Numbered from the stretch's first letter, positions 1 through 6,474 are shown. The stretch: 12,688 nucleotides of DNA from JAAYYF01 sp040255585 (GCA_040255585.1 JBDZVI010000084.1:1-12688); one strand, 5' to 3'. Notes: generated by a model not told the origin, from the letters alone. Numbers and translations: made by a program.

Positions 1-2
1 GC

Positions 3-239
3 ACCCTCGTCATGGACGGCCCGCCGAGCGGCGGGTGGCGGTTCGTCGACCATTCCGACCACCCCGACGGGGCGAGCCTCGCCGCCTTCCTGGCGCACGA
101 GCTGGGCCGCGGCGGCACCGACCAAGACGGCATCGACCAAGACGGCAACGACCAAGACGACAACGACGACCGAGGCGAGGTCGCCCACCACGTTGCCGGC
201 ACCAACCCAAGGCAAGGAACTTCCAAGGAGGAAGCGTGA
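3..239 (+). CDS. C-terminal end of an upstream protein, possibly an ABC transporter ATP-binding subunit (partial)
   Basis: This frame is already open at the window edge and ends at TGA 237-239. The visible 78 residues begin TLVMDGPPSGGW and end in a tail rich in Asp, Gln and Asn, encoded by a short tandem repeat (120-170). The stop overlaps the GTG start of the substrate-binding protein (GTGA at 236-239), so the two genes are translationally coupled. Its position ahead of a NitT/TauT-type binding protein and permease suggests the missing ATPase of that transporter, and the first residues could be the end of an ABC ATPase, but no Walker or signature motif lies inside the window. The role is therefore inferred from context only. 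The acidic tail is unlikely to belong to the conserved fold. Confidence 0.5.
   Translation, partial: TLVMDGPPSGGWRFVDHSDHPDGASLAAFLAHELGRGGTDQDGIDQDGNDQDDNDDRGEVAHHVAGTNPRQGTSKEEA
120..170 (+). repeat. 15-bp tandem repeat encoding an Asp-rich tail
   Basis: Three consecutive 15-bp units (120-134, 135-149, 150-164) each begin GACCAAGACG and differ by only a few bases; GACGAC follows. They encode a DQDGI/DQDGN/DQDDN-type repeat in the tail of the upstream protein. In-frame 15-bp units can expand or contract without breaking the frame. Confidence 0.8.
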
Positions 240-1327
240 GAAACGATCCGACAAGACAGGTAGCTCGCCCGCGCAGTGCGCGCGGGTCGTGGGACGCGCG
301 TGGGTCGCTCGGGTCATGCGGGGCTGGACATGCCCGCGGGCTGCTGGGCCGCGCGCTGCGCTGCGCCCTGGCGCTGGGGGCGGTGCTCGCGGCCGGCGCG
401 GCGCTCGCGCAGGCCCCGCTCGACGCCCTGCGCATCCGGCACCCGAACACCATGGCCTTCGCCGCGCCGTTCAAGCTCATCGGCGAGTCAGGCGTGCTGG
501 CCGACTACGCGGCGTCGGTAGATATCGGCGAGTGGACGACACCCGACATCCTGCGCAGCATCCTCGTCAACGGCGGCTCCGAGGTCACGGCCGTCCCGAC
601 GTACGTTGGCGCCAACCTCGCCAACCGCGGCGTTGACGTCAAGATGGCCGCCGTGATCGTCTGGGGCCTCCTGTGGGTCATCGGCCCCGACGGCGCCGCG
701 CCCGAGTGGGAGAGCCTCCGCGGCCAGACGGTGTTGATCCCGTTCGCCAACGACATGCCCGACCTCGTCTTCCAGCGCCTGGCCGTCGCCAACGGCCTCA
801 CGCCGGGCGAGGACTTCACAATCCAGTACTTCGCGACCCCGCAGGACGTCGTGGCGCAGCTCGTCGGCGGCAGGGGCCAGTGGGCGGTCATGCCGGAGCA
901 CCTCGCCACCGTGGCCCTCGCCAACGCCAACCGCAACGGCCAGGCGCTCGGCCGCTTCCTGAACCTCCAGGACGAGTGGGCGATCATCACGGGCCGCTCG
1001 CGCATCCCGCAGGCCGGCATCGTGGTGCCGAGCTGGCTGGCCGAGGAGCGCCCTGACGTGCTGGGTGGCGTCCTGACCGCGCTGGAGCAGGCCGTGGCCC
1101 AGGTGAACGCGGCAGATGCCGAGACCGTCGCTACCTTGGCCGCCGCCTTCGACCTACCGGCGCCAGTGCTCACCGACGTGATCCCGCGTCTGAACCTCGC
1201 CGTCGTGCCCGCCGCCGAGGCGCGCGAGGAGCTGGAGGCGTTCTACGGCGAGCTCGCGGTCCTGTCGCCCGACATCATCGGCGGTGGCCTGCCCGACGCC
1301 TCGTTCTACCTGGCCGACCCGCGTTAG
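236..1327 (+). CDS. NitT/TauT-family ABC transporter substrate-binding protein
   Basis: This 363-residue protein is the probable periplasmic solute receptor of the transporter encoded here. GTG at 236 is chosen because AAGGAGG (225-231) lies just upstream and the codon overlaps the preceding stop. The N-terminus has a long, basic n-region (about 40 residues), a hydrophobic stretch at about 41-58, and an Ala-x-Ala-type cleavage site near residues 58-60. The mature part fits the SsuA/TauA/NMT1-like fold: an opening beta-strand (LRIRHPNTMAF), the TTPDILRSILVNGGSEVTAVP region, and the central SLRGQTVLIPF hinge-type strand that in this family follows 'W..L.GK.v'. The permease starts 34 bp downstream. 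The ligand cannot be read from sequence; candidates in this family include sulfonates, nitrate, pyrimidine precursors and riboflavin. The unusually long n-region could mean that the true start is further downstream. Confidence 0.85.
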   Translation: MRNDPTRQVARPRSARGSWDARGSLGSCGAGHARGLLGRALRCALALGAVLAAGAALAQAPLDALRIRHPNTMAFAAPFKLIGESGVLADYAASVDIGEWTTPDILRSILVNGGSEVTAVPTYVGANLANRGVDVKMAAVIVWGLLWVIGPDGAAPEWESLRGQTVLIPFANDMPDLVFQRLAVANGLTPGEDFTIQYFATPQDVVAQLVGGRGQWAVMPEHLATVALANANRNGQALGRFLNLQDEWAIITGRSRIPQAGIVVPSWLAEERPDVLGGVLTALEQAVAQVNAADAETVATLAAAFDLPAPVLTDVIPRLNLAVVPAAEAREELEAFYGELAVLSPDIIGGGLPDASFYLADPR

Positions 1328-1361
1328 TGAGCGGTCCGCCGCGTAAGGGCTCGGAGGTCTT

Positions 1362-2237
1362 GTGCGCGTGAAGCGCGCCCAGGGTTCGGTCGGGGCTCGC
1401 CAAGGGCGGGCGCCGGCGGTCCTGTCGCCCGCGGGGCGCTCGCAAACGGGCCCGTCGCCCTCGGCGCGCTCACTGGCCGCGCGCCGCAGCCTGCTGGGCG
1501 GCGCGCTCGGCGTGGCGGTGCTCGTGGCCGCCTGGGCGTTCCTCGCGTCGAGGCAGCCGGAGATCATCCTGCCGTCGCCCGGCGAGACGTGGACGGCGCT
1601 CAAGACCCTCGCGCGCAACGGCTCCCTGTTCGACGCGCTCGGCCTCACCCTCTACCGCGCCGCGACCGGCGTCCTCATCGGCCTGGCGCTCGGCATCGTC
1701 TGGGGCGCGGTCAACGGGCTCTCGTCGTGGGCCAGCGCCGTGTCGCGCCCCGTCGTGTCGGCGCTCATGTCAGTGCCGCCCGTCGTGCTCGTGTCGCTCG
1801 GCCTGATCTGGCTCGGCCCGGGCGCGGGGGTGACGCGGCTCGTCATCGTGCTCGTCGCCCTGCCCCTCATCATCGTGACCGTCGAGGAGGCCGTGCGCGA
1901 CCTCGACCGCAGCCTCATCGAGATGGCCGCCGCCTTCCGCCTCTCGCGCTTCGACGTGCTGCGCCACGTCGTCGCCCCGGGCGTCGCGTCGCCCGTCCTG
2001 GCCGCGACGACGGTCACCTTCGGCCAGTCGCTGCGCGTCGCCATCATGGCCGAGCTGCTGTCGGCGGCGTCCGGCGTCGGCGCCCTCGTGGCCAGGGCGC
2101 AGTCCAACCTCGACACGGCCAAGATCTTCGCGTGGACCTTCACCGTCGTGGTCGTGGTGATCCTCCTGGAGACGCTCGTGCTGAACCCGGTCAACGCGCG
2201 GCTCATGCGGTGGCGGGGGGCGCCCGACGGGGGTTAG
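1362..2237 (+). CDS. ABC transporter permease, SsuC/TauC type (BPD_transp_1)
   Basis: This 291-residue inner-membrane subunit would form the channel for the solute delivered by the protein encoded just upstream. It starts at GTG 1362, preceded by GGAGG (1353-1357). A non-conserved, basic, Pro/Ser-rich segment (1-43) precedes the first membrane helix (about 45-63). Further hydrophobic segments lie near 93-118, 132-151, 156-175, 208-232 and 255-275. The cytoplasmic EAA loop that docks on the ATPase is visible at about 187-207 (EMAAAFRLSRFDVLRHVVAP). The motif LPSPGETW after helix 1 is typical of the nitrate/sulfonate/taurine permease family. It probably belongs to one operon with the two preceding genes. 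No following gene is coupled to it: 294 bp separate it from the SDR gene. Confidence 0.92.
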   Translation: MRVKRAQGSVGARQGRAPAVLSPAGRSQTGPSPSARSLAARRSLLGGALGVAVLVAAWAFLASRQPEIILPSPGETWTALKTLARNGSLFDALGLTLYRAATGVLIGLALGIVWGAVNGLSSWASAVSRPVVSALMSVPPVVLVSLGLIWLGPGAGVTRLVIVLVALPLIIVTVEEAVRDLDRSLIEMAAAFRLSRFDVLRHVVAPGVASPVLAATTVTFGQSLRVAIMAELLSAASGVGALVARAQSNLDTAKIFAWTFTVVVVVILLETLVLNPVNARLMRWRGAPDGG

Positions 2238-2242
2238 GTAGG

Positions 2243-2263
2243 GGCACGCTCGAGCCCCGTGCC
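2243..2263 (+). terminator. Weak hairpin after the ABC operon, possible terminator
   Basis: GGCACG (2243-2248) pairs with CGTGCC (2258-2263) around a 9-nt loop, six bases after the permease stop. No T-tract follows, so intrinsic termination is only a suggestion. Confidence 0.3.
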
Positions 2264-2368
2264 GCGGGACCGCGGAGGACTCGGCACCCCGCCCAGCGTC
2301 ACCGTGACCATCAACACGCTCGTGCCACGGGGACCGGGGAGGGTGGGGTGGTCTCTCGCGAACCCTAG

Positions 2369-2416
2369 GATTTGCCGCATATATCGACACCAGATTTACC
2401 GCAAAAATGGTGTCGA
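2369..2416. promoter_or_regulatory. AT-rich island with a perfect 9-bp dyad and overlapping direct repeats (operator-like)
   Basis: In the 2238-2531 intergenic region, TCGACACCA (2384-2392) and TGGTGTCGA (2408-2416) form a perfect inverted repeat with a 15-nt spacer. Interleaved with it is a direct repeat, GATTTGCCGCA (2369-2379) and GATTTACCGCA (2393-2403), with a 24-bp period. The stretch is visibly A/T-richer than its surroundings. It lies between the permease and the SDR gene, about 115 bp upstream of the SDR start. It could be a repressor operator, a small mobile or repetitive element, or the remnant of a lost gene's control region. No open frame across it looks coding. Confidence 0.5.
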
Positions 2417-2518
2417 CCTAGTCACGATTAGTGAGGGTATTTCACGTGCACTCTAGGCGCCCACGAGTTCCCGGCCGACGACCGACCGCCTGGAAACGCG
2501 GCGCTCCGGGCACCGTGG

Positions 2519-2524
2519 GATAAT
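2519..2524 (+). promoter_or_regulatory. Candidate -10 of a leaderless promoter for the SDR gene
   Basis: GATAAT lies seven bases before the ATG at 2532, so transcription would begin at or next to the start codon. No Shine-Dalgarno sequence is visible in the preceding 20 bases, which fits leaderless initiation. A good -35 hexamer was not found. Confidence 0.45.
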
Positions 2525-2531
2525 CGTCGTC

Positions 2532-3299
2532 ATGGACGACAACGCGCTCCAGGACAGTAGGGCGATCATCGTGACGGGCGGCGGCCGCGGCATCGGCGCG
2601 GCGACCGCGCGCCTGGCCGCCGCCCAAGGTTGGCGCGTGGCCGTCAATTACCGCGAGGACCACCGGTCCGCCAAGCGTGTCGTGGACGCCATCCGCGCTG
2701 CGGGCGGCACGGCTATCGCCGTGCAGGCCGACGTGTCGGACGAGGCGCAGACGCTCGCCATGTTCGAGCGCGTGGACGCCGAACTGGGGCTCCTCGGCGG
2801 GTTGGTGAACAGCGCAGGTGTCGTCGACCGTGCACTTCCACTGGCGGAGCAGGGTGTGGCGCGGTGGCGACGCATGTTCGACATCAACGTCATCGGCACG
2901 CTCCTCTGCGCCCGCGAGGCCGTGCGCCGCATGAGCACGCTGCGCGGTGGGGCCGGCGGGAGCATCGTCAACGTCTCGAGCGGGGCAGCGCGCCTCGGTT
3001 CGCCCAACGAGTACGTCGACTACGCCGCGAGCAAGGGCGCGATCGACACCCTCACCATCGGGCTGGCCAAGGAGGTGGCGGGGGAGGGCATCCGCGTCAA
3101 CGCCGTGCGGCCCGGTCTCATCGAGACAGACATCCATGCCAGTGGCGGTCGTCCGGAACGCGTGGCGCTCCTCGCGCCGCAGGTCCCGATCGGGCGCGGT
3201 GGCAGCGCAGAAGAGGTCGCCGAGGCCATCGCGTGGCTCCTGTCCGACAAGGCCAGCTACACGACCATGGCTCTCATCGACGTCACGGGTGGGCGCTGA
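2532..3299 (+). CDS. SDR family NAD(P)-dependent oxidoreductase
   Basis: A complete 255-residue classical short-chain dehydrogenase/reductase, a cytosolic enzyme that oxidises or reduces a hydroxyl/keto group using NAD(P). Visible motifs are the cofactor glycine motif TGGGRGIG (15-22), NSAG (93-96), Asn119 in the DINV segment, NVSS (147-150) with the catalytic serine, the catalytic YAASK (Tyr164, Lys168), and RPG (193-195) followed by the I-x-T-D segment. The C-terminus has the usual tail ending in DVTGG. The fold resembles FabG and glucose/sugar-acid dehydrogenases, but the substrate is not determined. The start has no ribosome-binding site but a -10-like hexamer close by. The next gene is a DHDPS-superfamily enzyme about 170 bp downstream, so a shared catabolic job, for example on a sugar acid, is plausible but inferred. 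Confidence 0.93.
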   Translation: MDDNALQDSRAIIVTGGGRGIGAATARLAAAQGWRVAVNYREDHRSAKRVVDAIRAAGGTAIAVQADVSDEAQTLAMFERVDAELGLLGGLVNSAGVVDRALPLAEQGVARWRRMFDINVIGTLLCAREAVRRMSTLRGGAGGSIVNVSSGAARLGSPNEYVDYAASKGAIDTLTIGLAKEVAGEGIRVNAVRPGLIETDIHASGGRPERVALLAPQVPIGRGGSAEEVAEAIAWLLSDKASYTTMALIDVTGGR

Positions 3300-3385
3300 T
3301 GTCCCGTCGGAGGCGGCCGCTGAGGGCTCGTCGCGAGAGGGCGCAACACCGCGCCGCCACCGCGGCGTAACCTTGCAGTAACCCA

Positions 3386-3417
3386 GCGGGCCTTGGCGCA
3401 CCCCCGACAAGGCCCGC
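3386..3417 (+). terminator. Strong 9-bp hairpin between the SDR and DHDPS-family genes
   Basis: GCGGGCCTT (3386-3394) and AAGGCCCGC (3409-3417) pair perfectly around a 14-nt loop. No T-run follows. It could be a terminator of the SDR transcript or a structured leader of the next gene. It also contains a TTG at 3393, which makes that codon an unlikely start. Confidence 0.45.
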
Positions 3418-3467
3418 AAGGCGCATACGCACGACAAGGCTCAGACGCCGGAAAACGAGGGACCCAG

Positions 3468-4391
3468 GTGCGATACCCGACCAGCCCAGCCGGCCGCTTC
3501 GGCGGCGTCCACACGATCATGCCAACCCCGTTCACCCCGGCCGGGGAGCTCGACCTCCCGAGCCTGGAACGGCTGACCGACTTCCTGATCGGCCTCGGAG
3601 TCGACGGGCTCGTGGTCCTCGGCGTCCTCGGCGAGGCGCCGAAGCTCACGGAGGAGGAGCGCGACGCCGTCCTGCGCACGACCGTCGCGGCGGCCGCCGG
3701 GCGCGTGCCCGTCTACGCTGGTGCCGGCGGGGCCGGCACGGACATGGCTTTGGACCGTGGCAAGCGGATGCTCGCCCTCGGCGCCTCTGGCCTGCTGGTC
3801 GCCCCGCCGCCCGTGCAGAACGACGCCGTCATCCGCACGTACTACCAGCGCCACGACGAGGCGCTAGGCGCGCCGATCATCATCCACGACTACCCGTCGG
3901 CGACGGGCATAACCCTCGGCGCCGAGCTCGTCGTCGAGCTGCACGAGAAGCTGCCGAGCGTGGTCGTCATCAAGCTGGAGGAGACGCCCAGCCTGCCCAA
4001 GGTGAGCAAGCTGCGCGCGCTCGGGTCGAACATCGGCATCGTGGGCGGCCTCGGCGGCGGCTTCCTCCTCGAGGAGCTCATGCGCGGGGCAGACGGCATC
4101 ATGACCGGCTTCTCGTACCCGGAAGTCCTCGTCGAGGTCGTCTCCGCCTGGCACGCCGGCGACACGCGCCGAGCGAAGGCCGCCTTCTACGCCGCCTGCC
4201 CCCTCATCCGCTACGAGTTCCAGCCTGGCATCGGGCTCGCCATCCGCAAGGAGATCTACCGCCGGCGCGGGGCCATCGCGTCGGCGTTCGTCCGCCATCC
4301 CGGGGCGCAGGTCGACGCGTTCATAGGCGCCGAGCTGGACAGCGTGGTGGAGGCTTGCGGGCTGGCTGGTGGTGGGGTGGGCGGCGTCTAG
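3468..4391 (+). CDS. Dihydrodipicolinate synthase (DHDPS/NAL) superfamily aldolase or lyase, not canonical DapA
   Basis: A 307-residue class I, Schiff-base TIM-barrel protein. GTG 3468 is chosen because GAGGG (3457-3461) lies six bases upstream and the length then fits the family; an upstream TTG at 3393 sits inside a hairpin. Conserved features are the N-terminal GGVHTIMPTPFT (12-23), LGEAPKLT (54-61), and the Schiff-base lysine Lys169 in VVVIKLEE. Three DapA features are altered: the Thr-Thr of GTTGE is Val-Leu (GVLGE, 52-56), the catalytic Tyr of YNVPSRTG corresponds to His140 in HDYPSATG, and the carboxylate-binding Arg of that motif is Ala145. It is therefore probably a pyruvate- or 2-oxoacid-dependent aldolase or dehydratase of unknown substrate, not a lysine-biosynthesis enzyme. 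The neighbouring SDR gene suggests a catabolic pathway. Confidence 0.9.
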   Translation: MRYPTSPAGRFGGVHTIMPTPFTPAGELDLPSLERLTDFLIGLGVDGLVVLGVLGEAPKLTEEERDAVLRTTVAAAAGRVPVYAGAGGAGTDMALDRGKRMLALGASGLLVAPPPVQNDAVIRTYYQRHDEALGAPIIIHDYPSATGITLGAELVVELHEKLPSVVVIKLEETPSLPKVSKLRALGSNIGIVGGLGGGFLLEELMRGADGIMTGFSYPEVLVEVVSAWHAGDTRRAKAAFYAACPLIRYEFQPGIGLAIRKEIYRRRGAIASAFVRHPGAQVDAFIGAELDSVVEACGLAGGGVGGV

Positions 4392-4411
4392 ATGGCATAC
4401 GTGGCAGGTGG

Positions 4412-4429
4412 GTGACCAGCCAAGGTCAC
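4412..4429 (+). terminator. Small hairpin after the DHDPS-family gene
   Basis: GTGACC (4412-4417) and GGTCAC (4424-4429) are perfect complements with a 6-nt loop, 20 bp after the stop codon. There is no T-tract. A terminator role is only suggested by position. Confidence 0.3.
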
Positions 4430-4473
4430 GCCAGGGATGAGCGTGCGTCTGTTCAACATTCTGGTGGATTGGC

Positions 4474-4495
4474 CAGTGCCTACCCAGTGCCTACA
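4474..4495. repeat. 11-bp tandem duplication
   Basis: CAGTGCCTACC (4474-4484) is followed directly by CAGTGCCTACA (4485-4495), differing only in the last base. The 4392-4617 stretch has no convincing gene. Besides this duplication it holds a hairpin at 4538-4559 (TGACGCG / CGCGTCA, 8-nt loop). Confidence 0.6.
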
Positions 4496-4589
4496 GCGTG
4501 CGAGCCGCATAGAGATCTACAGGCTATTCTCCCTGTCTGACGCGTGACTGTGCGCGTCACCGAAGAACAATTTGGGGGTTACCGTTTTG

Positions 4590-4887
4590 GCTTGAGGTGC
4601 TTGTCTGATTCATGTAGGCCGGCTCTACGCGGAGATTACGCAGGTGCGAACGCGGCCATCCTTGTCGTCGGAGTGAGGGCTCGAAGTTGCACAACCTCAA
4701 GGAGTTGCGGCCCGGCTCGGCCGGAAGTAGCGAGATACGCGTCCTCTTCATCTTCGATCCCTCGCGCAACGCGGTGCTCCTGGTGGCCGGCGACAAGGCG
4801 GACTCCTGGGGTGAGTGGTACGAAGACAACATTCCGGTAGCTGAGGAGCGCTTTGAGAAGTGGTTGGCCGGCGAGTACGACGACTAG
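4590..4887 (+). pseudogene. Decayed HigB/RelE-like (Gp49 family) toxin gene
   Basis: The last 70 or so residues, open in one frame from about 4618 to the stop at 4885-4887, are a good match to the C-terminal half of Gp49/HigB-like toxins: GSKLHNLKELRPGSAG, then EIRVLFIFDP, AVLLVAGDKADSWGEWYEDNIP and a terminal ERFEKWL. These toxins are normally about 100-120 residues. The N-terminal half is not present in this frame, which is closed by TAG at 4615-4617. Family-like fragments appear in the other frames upstream (LEVLV, then GLYAE, then DYAGANAAILVVG), interrupted by TGA/TAG and frame changes. The segment between the AI-helix and HNLKELR also looks shortened. An annotator might instead call a 66-residue CDS from TTG 4687, but it would lack half the fold. 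The antitoxin gene follows directly. Confidence 0.65.
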
Positions 4888-4920
4888 GTATACGAAGACG
4901 GATAGATGAGGGAGCCTGTG

Positions 4921-5235
4921 ATGAAGAGATGGAGTGACGTTCGCGCGAAGGCGGTTCGCGAAGGGCGCCTGGACGAGCGCAAGGTGCAGGAGCACAAGGC
5001 TCGCATGATCGGGGATGTGCGCGCCCACAAGCTTGCTGAACTGAGGAACGAGTACGGTCTCCTGCAGGAGGAGATGGCGCAGCGCCTGAACATCTCCCAG
5101 TCGCGCGTCTCGCGTATAGAGCGGGGCGAAGTGGATCAGTCGCAGGTGTCGACCTTGAGGGCGTATGCGCACGCGTTGGGCGGTGAACTCGAGATCGTCG
5201 TGCGCCTGGGCGACAAGCGGATACCGATCGCCTAG
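4921..5235 (+). CDS. XRE-family HTH protein, HigA-type antitoxin
   Basis: A 104-residue DNA-binding protein. ATG 4921 is preferred because GAGGGAG (4908-4914) lies six bases upstream; ATG 4906, in frame, would add five residues and has a poorer site. The N-terminal third (KRWSDVRAKAVREGRLDERKVQEHKARM) is helical and charged, as in HigA-like antitoxins. The helix-turn-helix follows: LRNEYGLLQEEMAQRLNISQ then SRVSRIERGE. The C-terminus (LRAYAHALGGELEIVVRLGD) is the usual end of this antitoxin group. The gene order, toxin then antitoxin 33 bp apart, is the HigBA order. Because the toxin gene looks broken, this may be an orphan antitoxin or regulator. Codon usage is less GC-biased than in neighbouring genes, which suggests acquisition. 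Confidence 0.85.
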   Translation: MKRWSDVRAKAVREGRLDERKVQEHKARMIGDVRAHKLAELRNEYGLLQEEMAQRLNISQSRVSRIERGEVDQSQVSTLRAYAHALGGELEIVVRLGDKRIPIA

Positions 5236-5301
5236 TGCCCTAGACCCGTACCTAGTACATCACGTGCTCGATCTTGACCAGAGTGTTCATGACGCTCCGG
5301 T

Positions 5302-5334
5302 GTGCGGGTGGTCGATACCGCACGCTCGAGTGCG
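5302..5334 (+). promoter_or_regulatory. Two overlapping small hairpins before the nuclease gene
   Basis: GTGCGG (5302-5307) can pair with CCGCAC (5318-5323), and CGCAC (5319-5323) can instead pair with GTGCG (5330-5334). The middle arm is shared, so the two hairpins exclude each other. The element ends 16 bp before the nuclease start. The arms are short and this may be chance in GC-rich DNA. Confidence 0.25.
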
Positions 5335-5350
5335 TTAGGGTCGGGCAGAC

Positions 5351-6397
5351 ATGAGCGAGACCACGGTCGGCACCCGAGTGAGCAGGAGCCTAGGCGCCGC
5401 GGCATTGCTTCTCGCGTGCCTCCACGCCGCCTCACTGCTCGCCATCGGCCACGCCCAAACACTTGTTACACCTCCTCCTGCTGAAGCAGGTACCGCGGCG
5501 CCGCTCCGCCAGGCCGTCTCCGAGGTCTACGGCCCGGTGCCACTAGCGAAGGTCGTAGACGGCGACACCATCGTCGTCACCTCGAACGTCGGCCCGCGCA
5601 CGGTGAGGCTCATCGGCATCGACGCGCCGGAGACGTCGCCGCTCCAGCCCGGCGGCCTCGAGGCTCGCGAGGCGCTCGCGAGCCTACTCGGCGACGGCAG
5701 GCTCATCTGGCTCGAACTGGACCTCGGCGCCGAGGATAGGTACGGCCGGCTCCTCGCCTACGTCTACGTACCCGACGTCGAGGGAGCGTGGGACGTGGGC
5801 GGCATCCGTGCGACGCAGGTCAACCTCGCCATGGTCGGTTCAGGCTGGGCGCGGCCCATGGTCGTGCCGCCCAACGCGACCTATGCCGACCTGTACGCGG
5901 CGGCGGCCGAGTCGGCCAGTGCAGGGGAGTACGGGCTCTGGGCGATGGCCGAGGCCGGCCAGGCGCAGGCCGGGCGGGACGGGCTGGACGGGACCGGGCA
6001 GGACGAGGCGGGACCGTCCGAGTCCGCGCCGGGAACTGCCGGGTCCGTGCCAGAACCGCTCGAGCCCGAAGCCCCTCCGCCCATCGCCCTGTACTGCGCG
6101 CTCGTGAACCCCGACACGCACGAGGACATCGGCGAATGGGTGTCCGTCTACCTGTCGGAGCCGCTCGACACCCGCGGCTACTATCTCCTCGACAAGGGTT
6201 CGGGCCGGACCTTCCGGCTGCCGAGCGGCGTGCAGCCCGTGGGTGAGCTACTCATCGGAAACCCCAGCGGGCCAACGTGGGGCAACTCCGGCGACGTCAT
6301 CTACCTCATGCGCGGCAGCGAGGTCGTCGACTCCTGGGCCTACACGAAGGCGGAGGCCTCGGTGCAGGGACGAGTCATCTGCCGTACCGGAAGGTAG
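5351..6397 (+). CDS. Exported thermonuclease (SNase domain) with a C-terminal lamin-tail-like domain
   Basis: A 348-residue protein. Residues 1-35 form a signal peptide (SLGAAALLLACLHAASLLAIGHAQ) with cleavage near residue 35, so it should act outside the cytoplasm, probably degrading DNA/RNA. The SNase domain spans about 60-200. VVDGDT (68-73), TVRLIGIDAPET (84-95) and DRYGRLLAYVY (129-139) supply the expected catalytic set: Asp72, Arg86, Asp91, Glu94 and Arg133 match Asp21, Arg35, Asp40, Glu43 and Arg87 of staphylococcal nuclease by spacing and motif. A Gly/Glu/Pro-rich linker (about 200-244) leads to a beta-rich domain (246-345) with NPDTHEDIGEWVSVYL, LDTRGYYLLDKG and GDVIYLM, which fits a lamin-tail domain. 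No Shine-Dalgarno sequence is visible; TAGGGT at 5336-5341 is a weak leaderless -10 candidate. The nuclease domain is certain, the lamin-tail call fairly so. Confidence 0.92.
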   Translation: MSETTVGTRVSRSLGAAALLLACLHAASLLAIGHAQTLVTPPPAEAGTAAPLRQAVSEVYGPVPLAKVVDGDTIVVTSNVGPRTVRLIGIDAPETSPLQPGGLEAREALASLLGDGRLIWLELDLGAEDRYGRLLAYVYVPDVEGAWDVGGIRATQVNLAMVGSGWARPMVVPPNATYADLYAAAAESASAGEYGLWAMAEAGQAQAGRDGLDGTGQDEAGPSESAPGTAGSVPEPLEPEAPPPIALYCALVNPDTHEDIGEWVSVYLSEPLDTRGYYLLDKGSGRTFRLPSGVQPVGELLIGNPSGPTWGNSGDVIYLMRGSEVVDSWAYTKAEASVQGRVICRTGR

Positions 6398-6407
6398 CCG
6401 CAGACCC

Positions 6408-6421
6408 TCGGCTTGAGCCGA
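6408..6421 (+). terminator. Short hairpin after the nuclease gene
   Basis: TCGGCT (6408-6413) and AGCCGA (6416-6421) are exact complements with a very tight loop (effectively CGGC-TTGA-GCCG), ten bases after the nuclease stop. No T-tract follows. Confidence 0.35.
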
Positions 6422-6424
6422 TAC

Positions 6425-6458
6425 GTGCCTGGCGCGGCTGCGGGGGGCCGCTAGGCAC
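6425..6458 (+). terminator. Second, larger hairpin between the nuclease and channel genes
   Basis: The outer arms GTGCCT (6425-6430) and AGGCAC (6453-6458) enclose inner arms GCGGC and GCCGC. Together with the hairpin at 6408-6421 it makes a tandem structure that could end the nuclease transcript. The right arm overlaps a weak -35-like TAGGCA of the channel gene. Confidence 0.35.
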
Positions 6459-6474
6459 CCCAAGCCCGTTGCGT

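Noticed and set aside
35..235. In-frame upstream extension of the substrate-binding protein to ATG 35
   Set aside because: It overlaps the preceding gene, reads as an Arg-rich shadow of the tandem repeat, and would bury the signal peptide. GTG 236 has a strong Shine-Dalgarno and the typical overlap with the upstream stop.
2442..3437. Long minus-strand open frame opposite the SDR gene
   Set aside because: It is a shadow of the SDR codon pattern in GC-rich DNA: its composition is Arg/His/Asp-rich, with no domain motifs and no ribosome site.
3393..3467. TTG 3393 as the start of the DHDPS-family protein
   Set aside because: The TTG lies in a 9-bp hairpin, has no ribosome site, and the extra 25 residues do not fit the family. 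GTG 3468 is preceded by GAGGG.
4392..4617. Possible tRNA or small RNA in the lower-GC stretch after the DHDPS-family gene
   Set aside because: No cloverleaf, T-loop or CCA-like end could be assembled; only two small hairpins and an 11-bp duplication are visible.
4544..4840. 98-residue ORF from GTG 4544 as an independent gene
   Set aside because: Its first half overlaps remnants of the toxin N-terminus and its second half is an out-of-frame shadow of the conserved toxin C-terminus.
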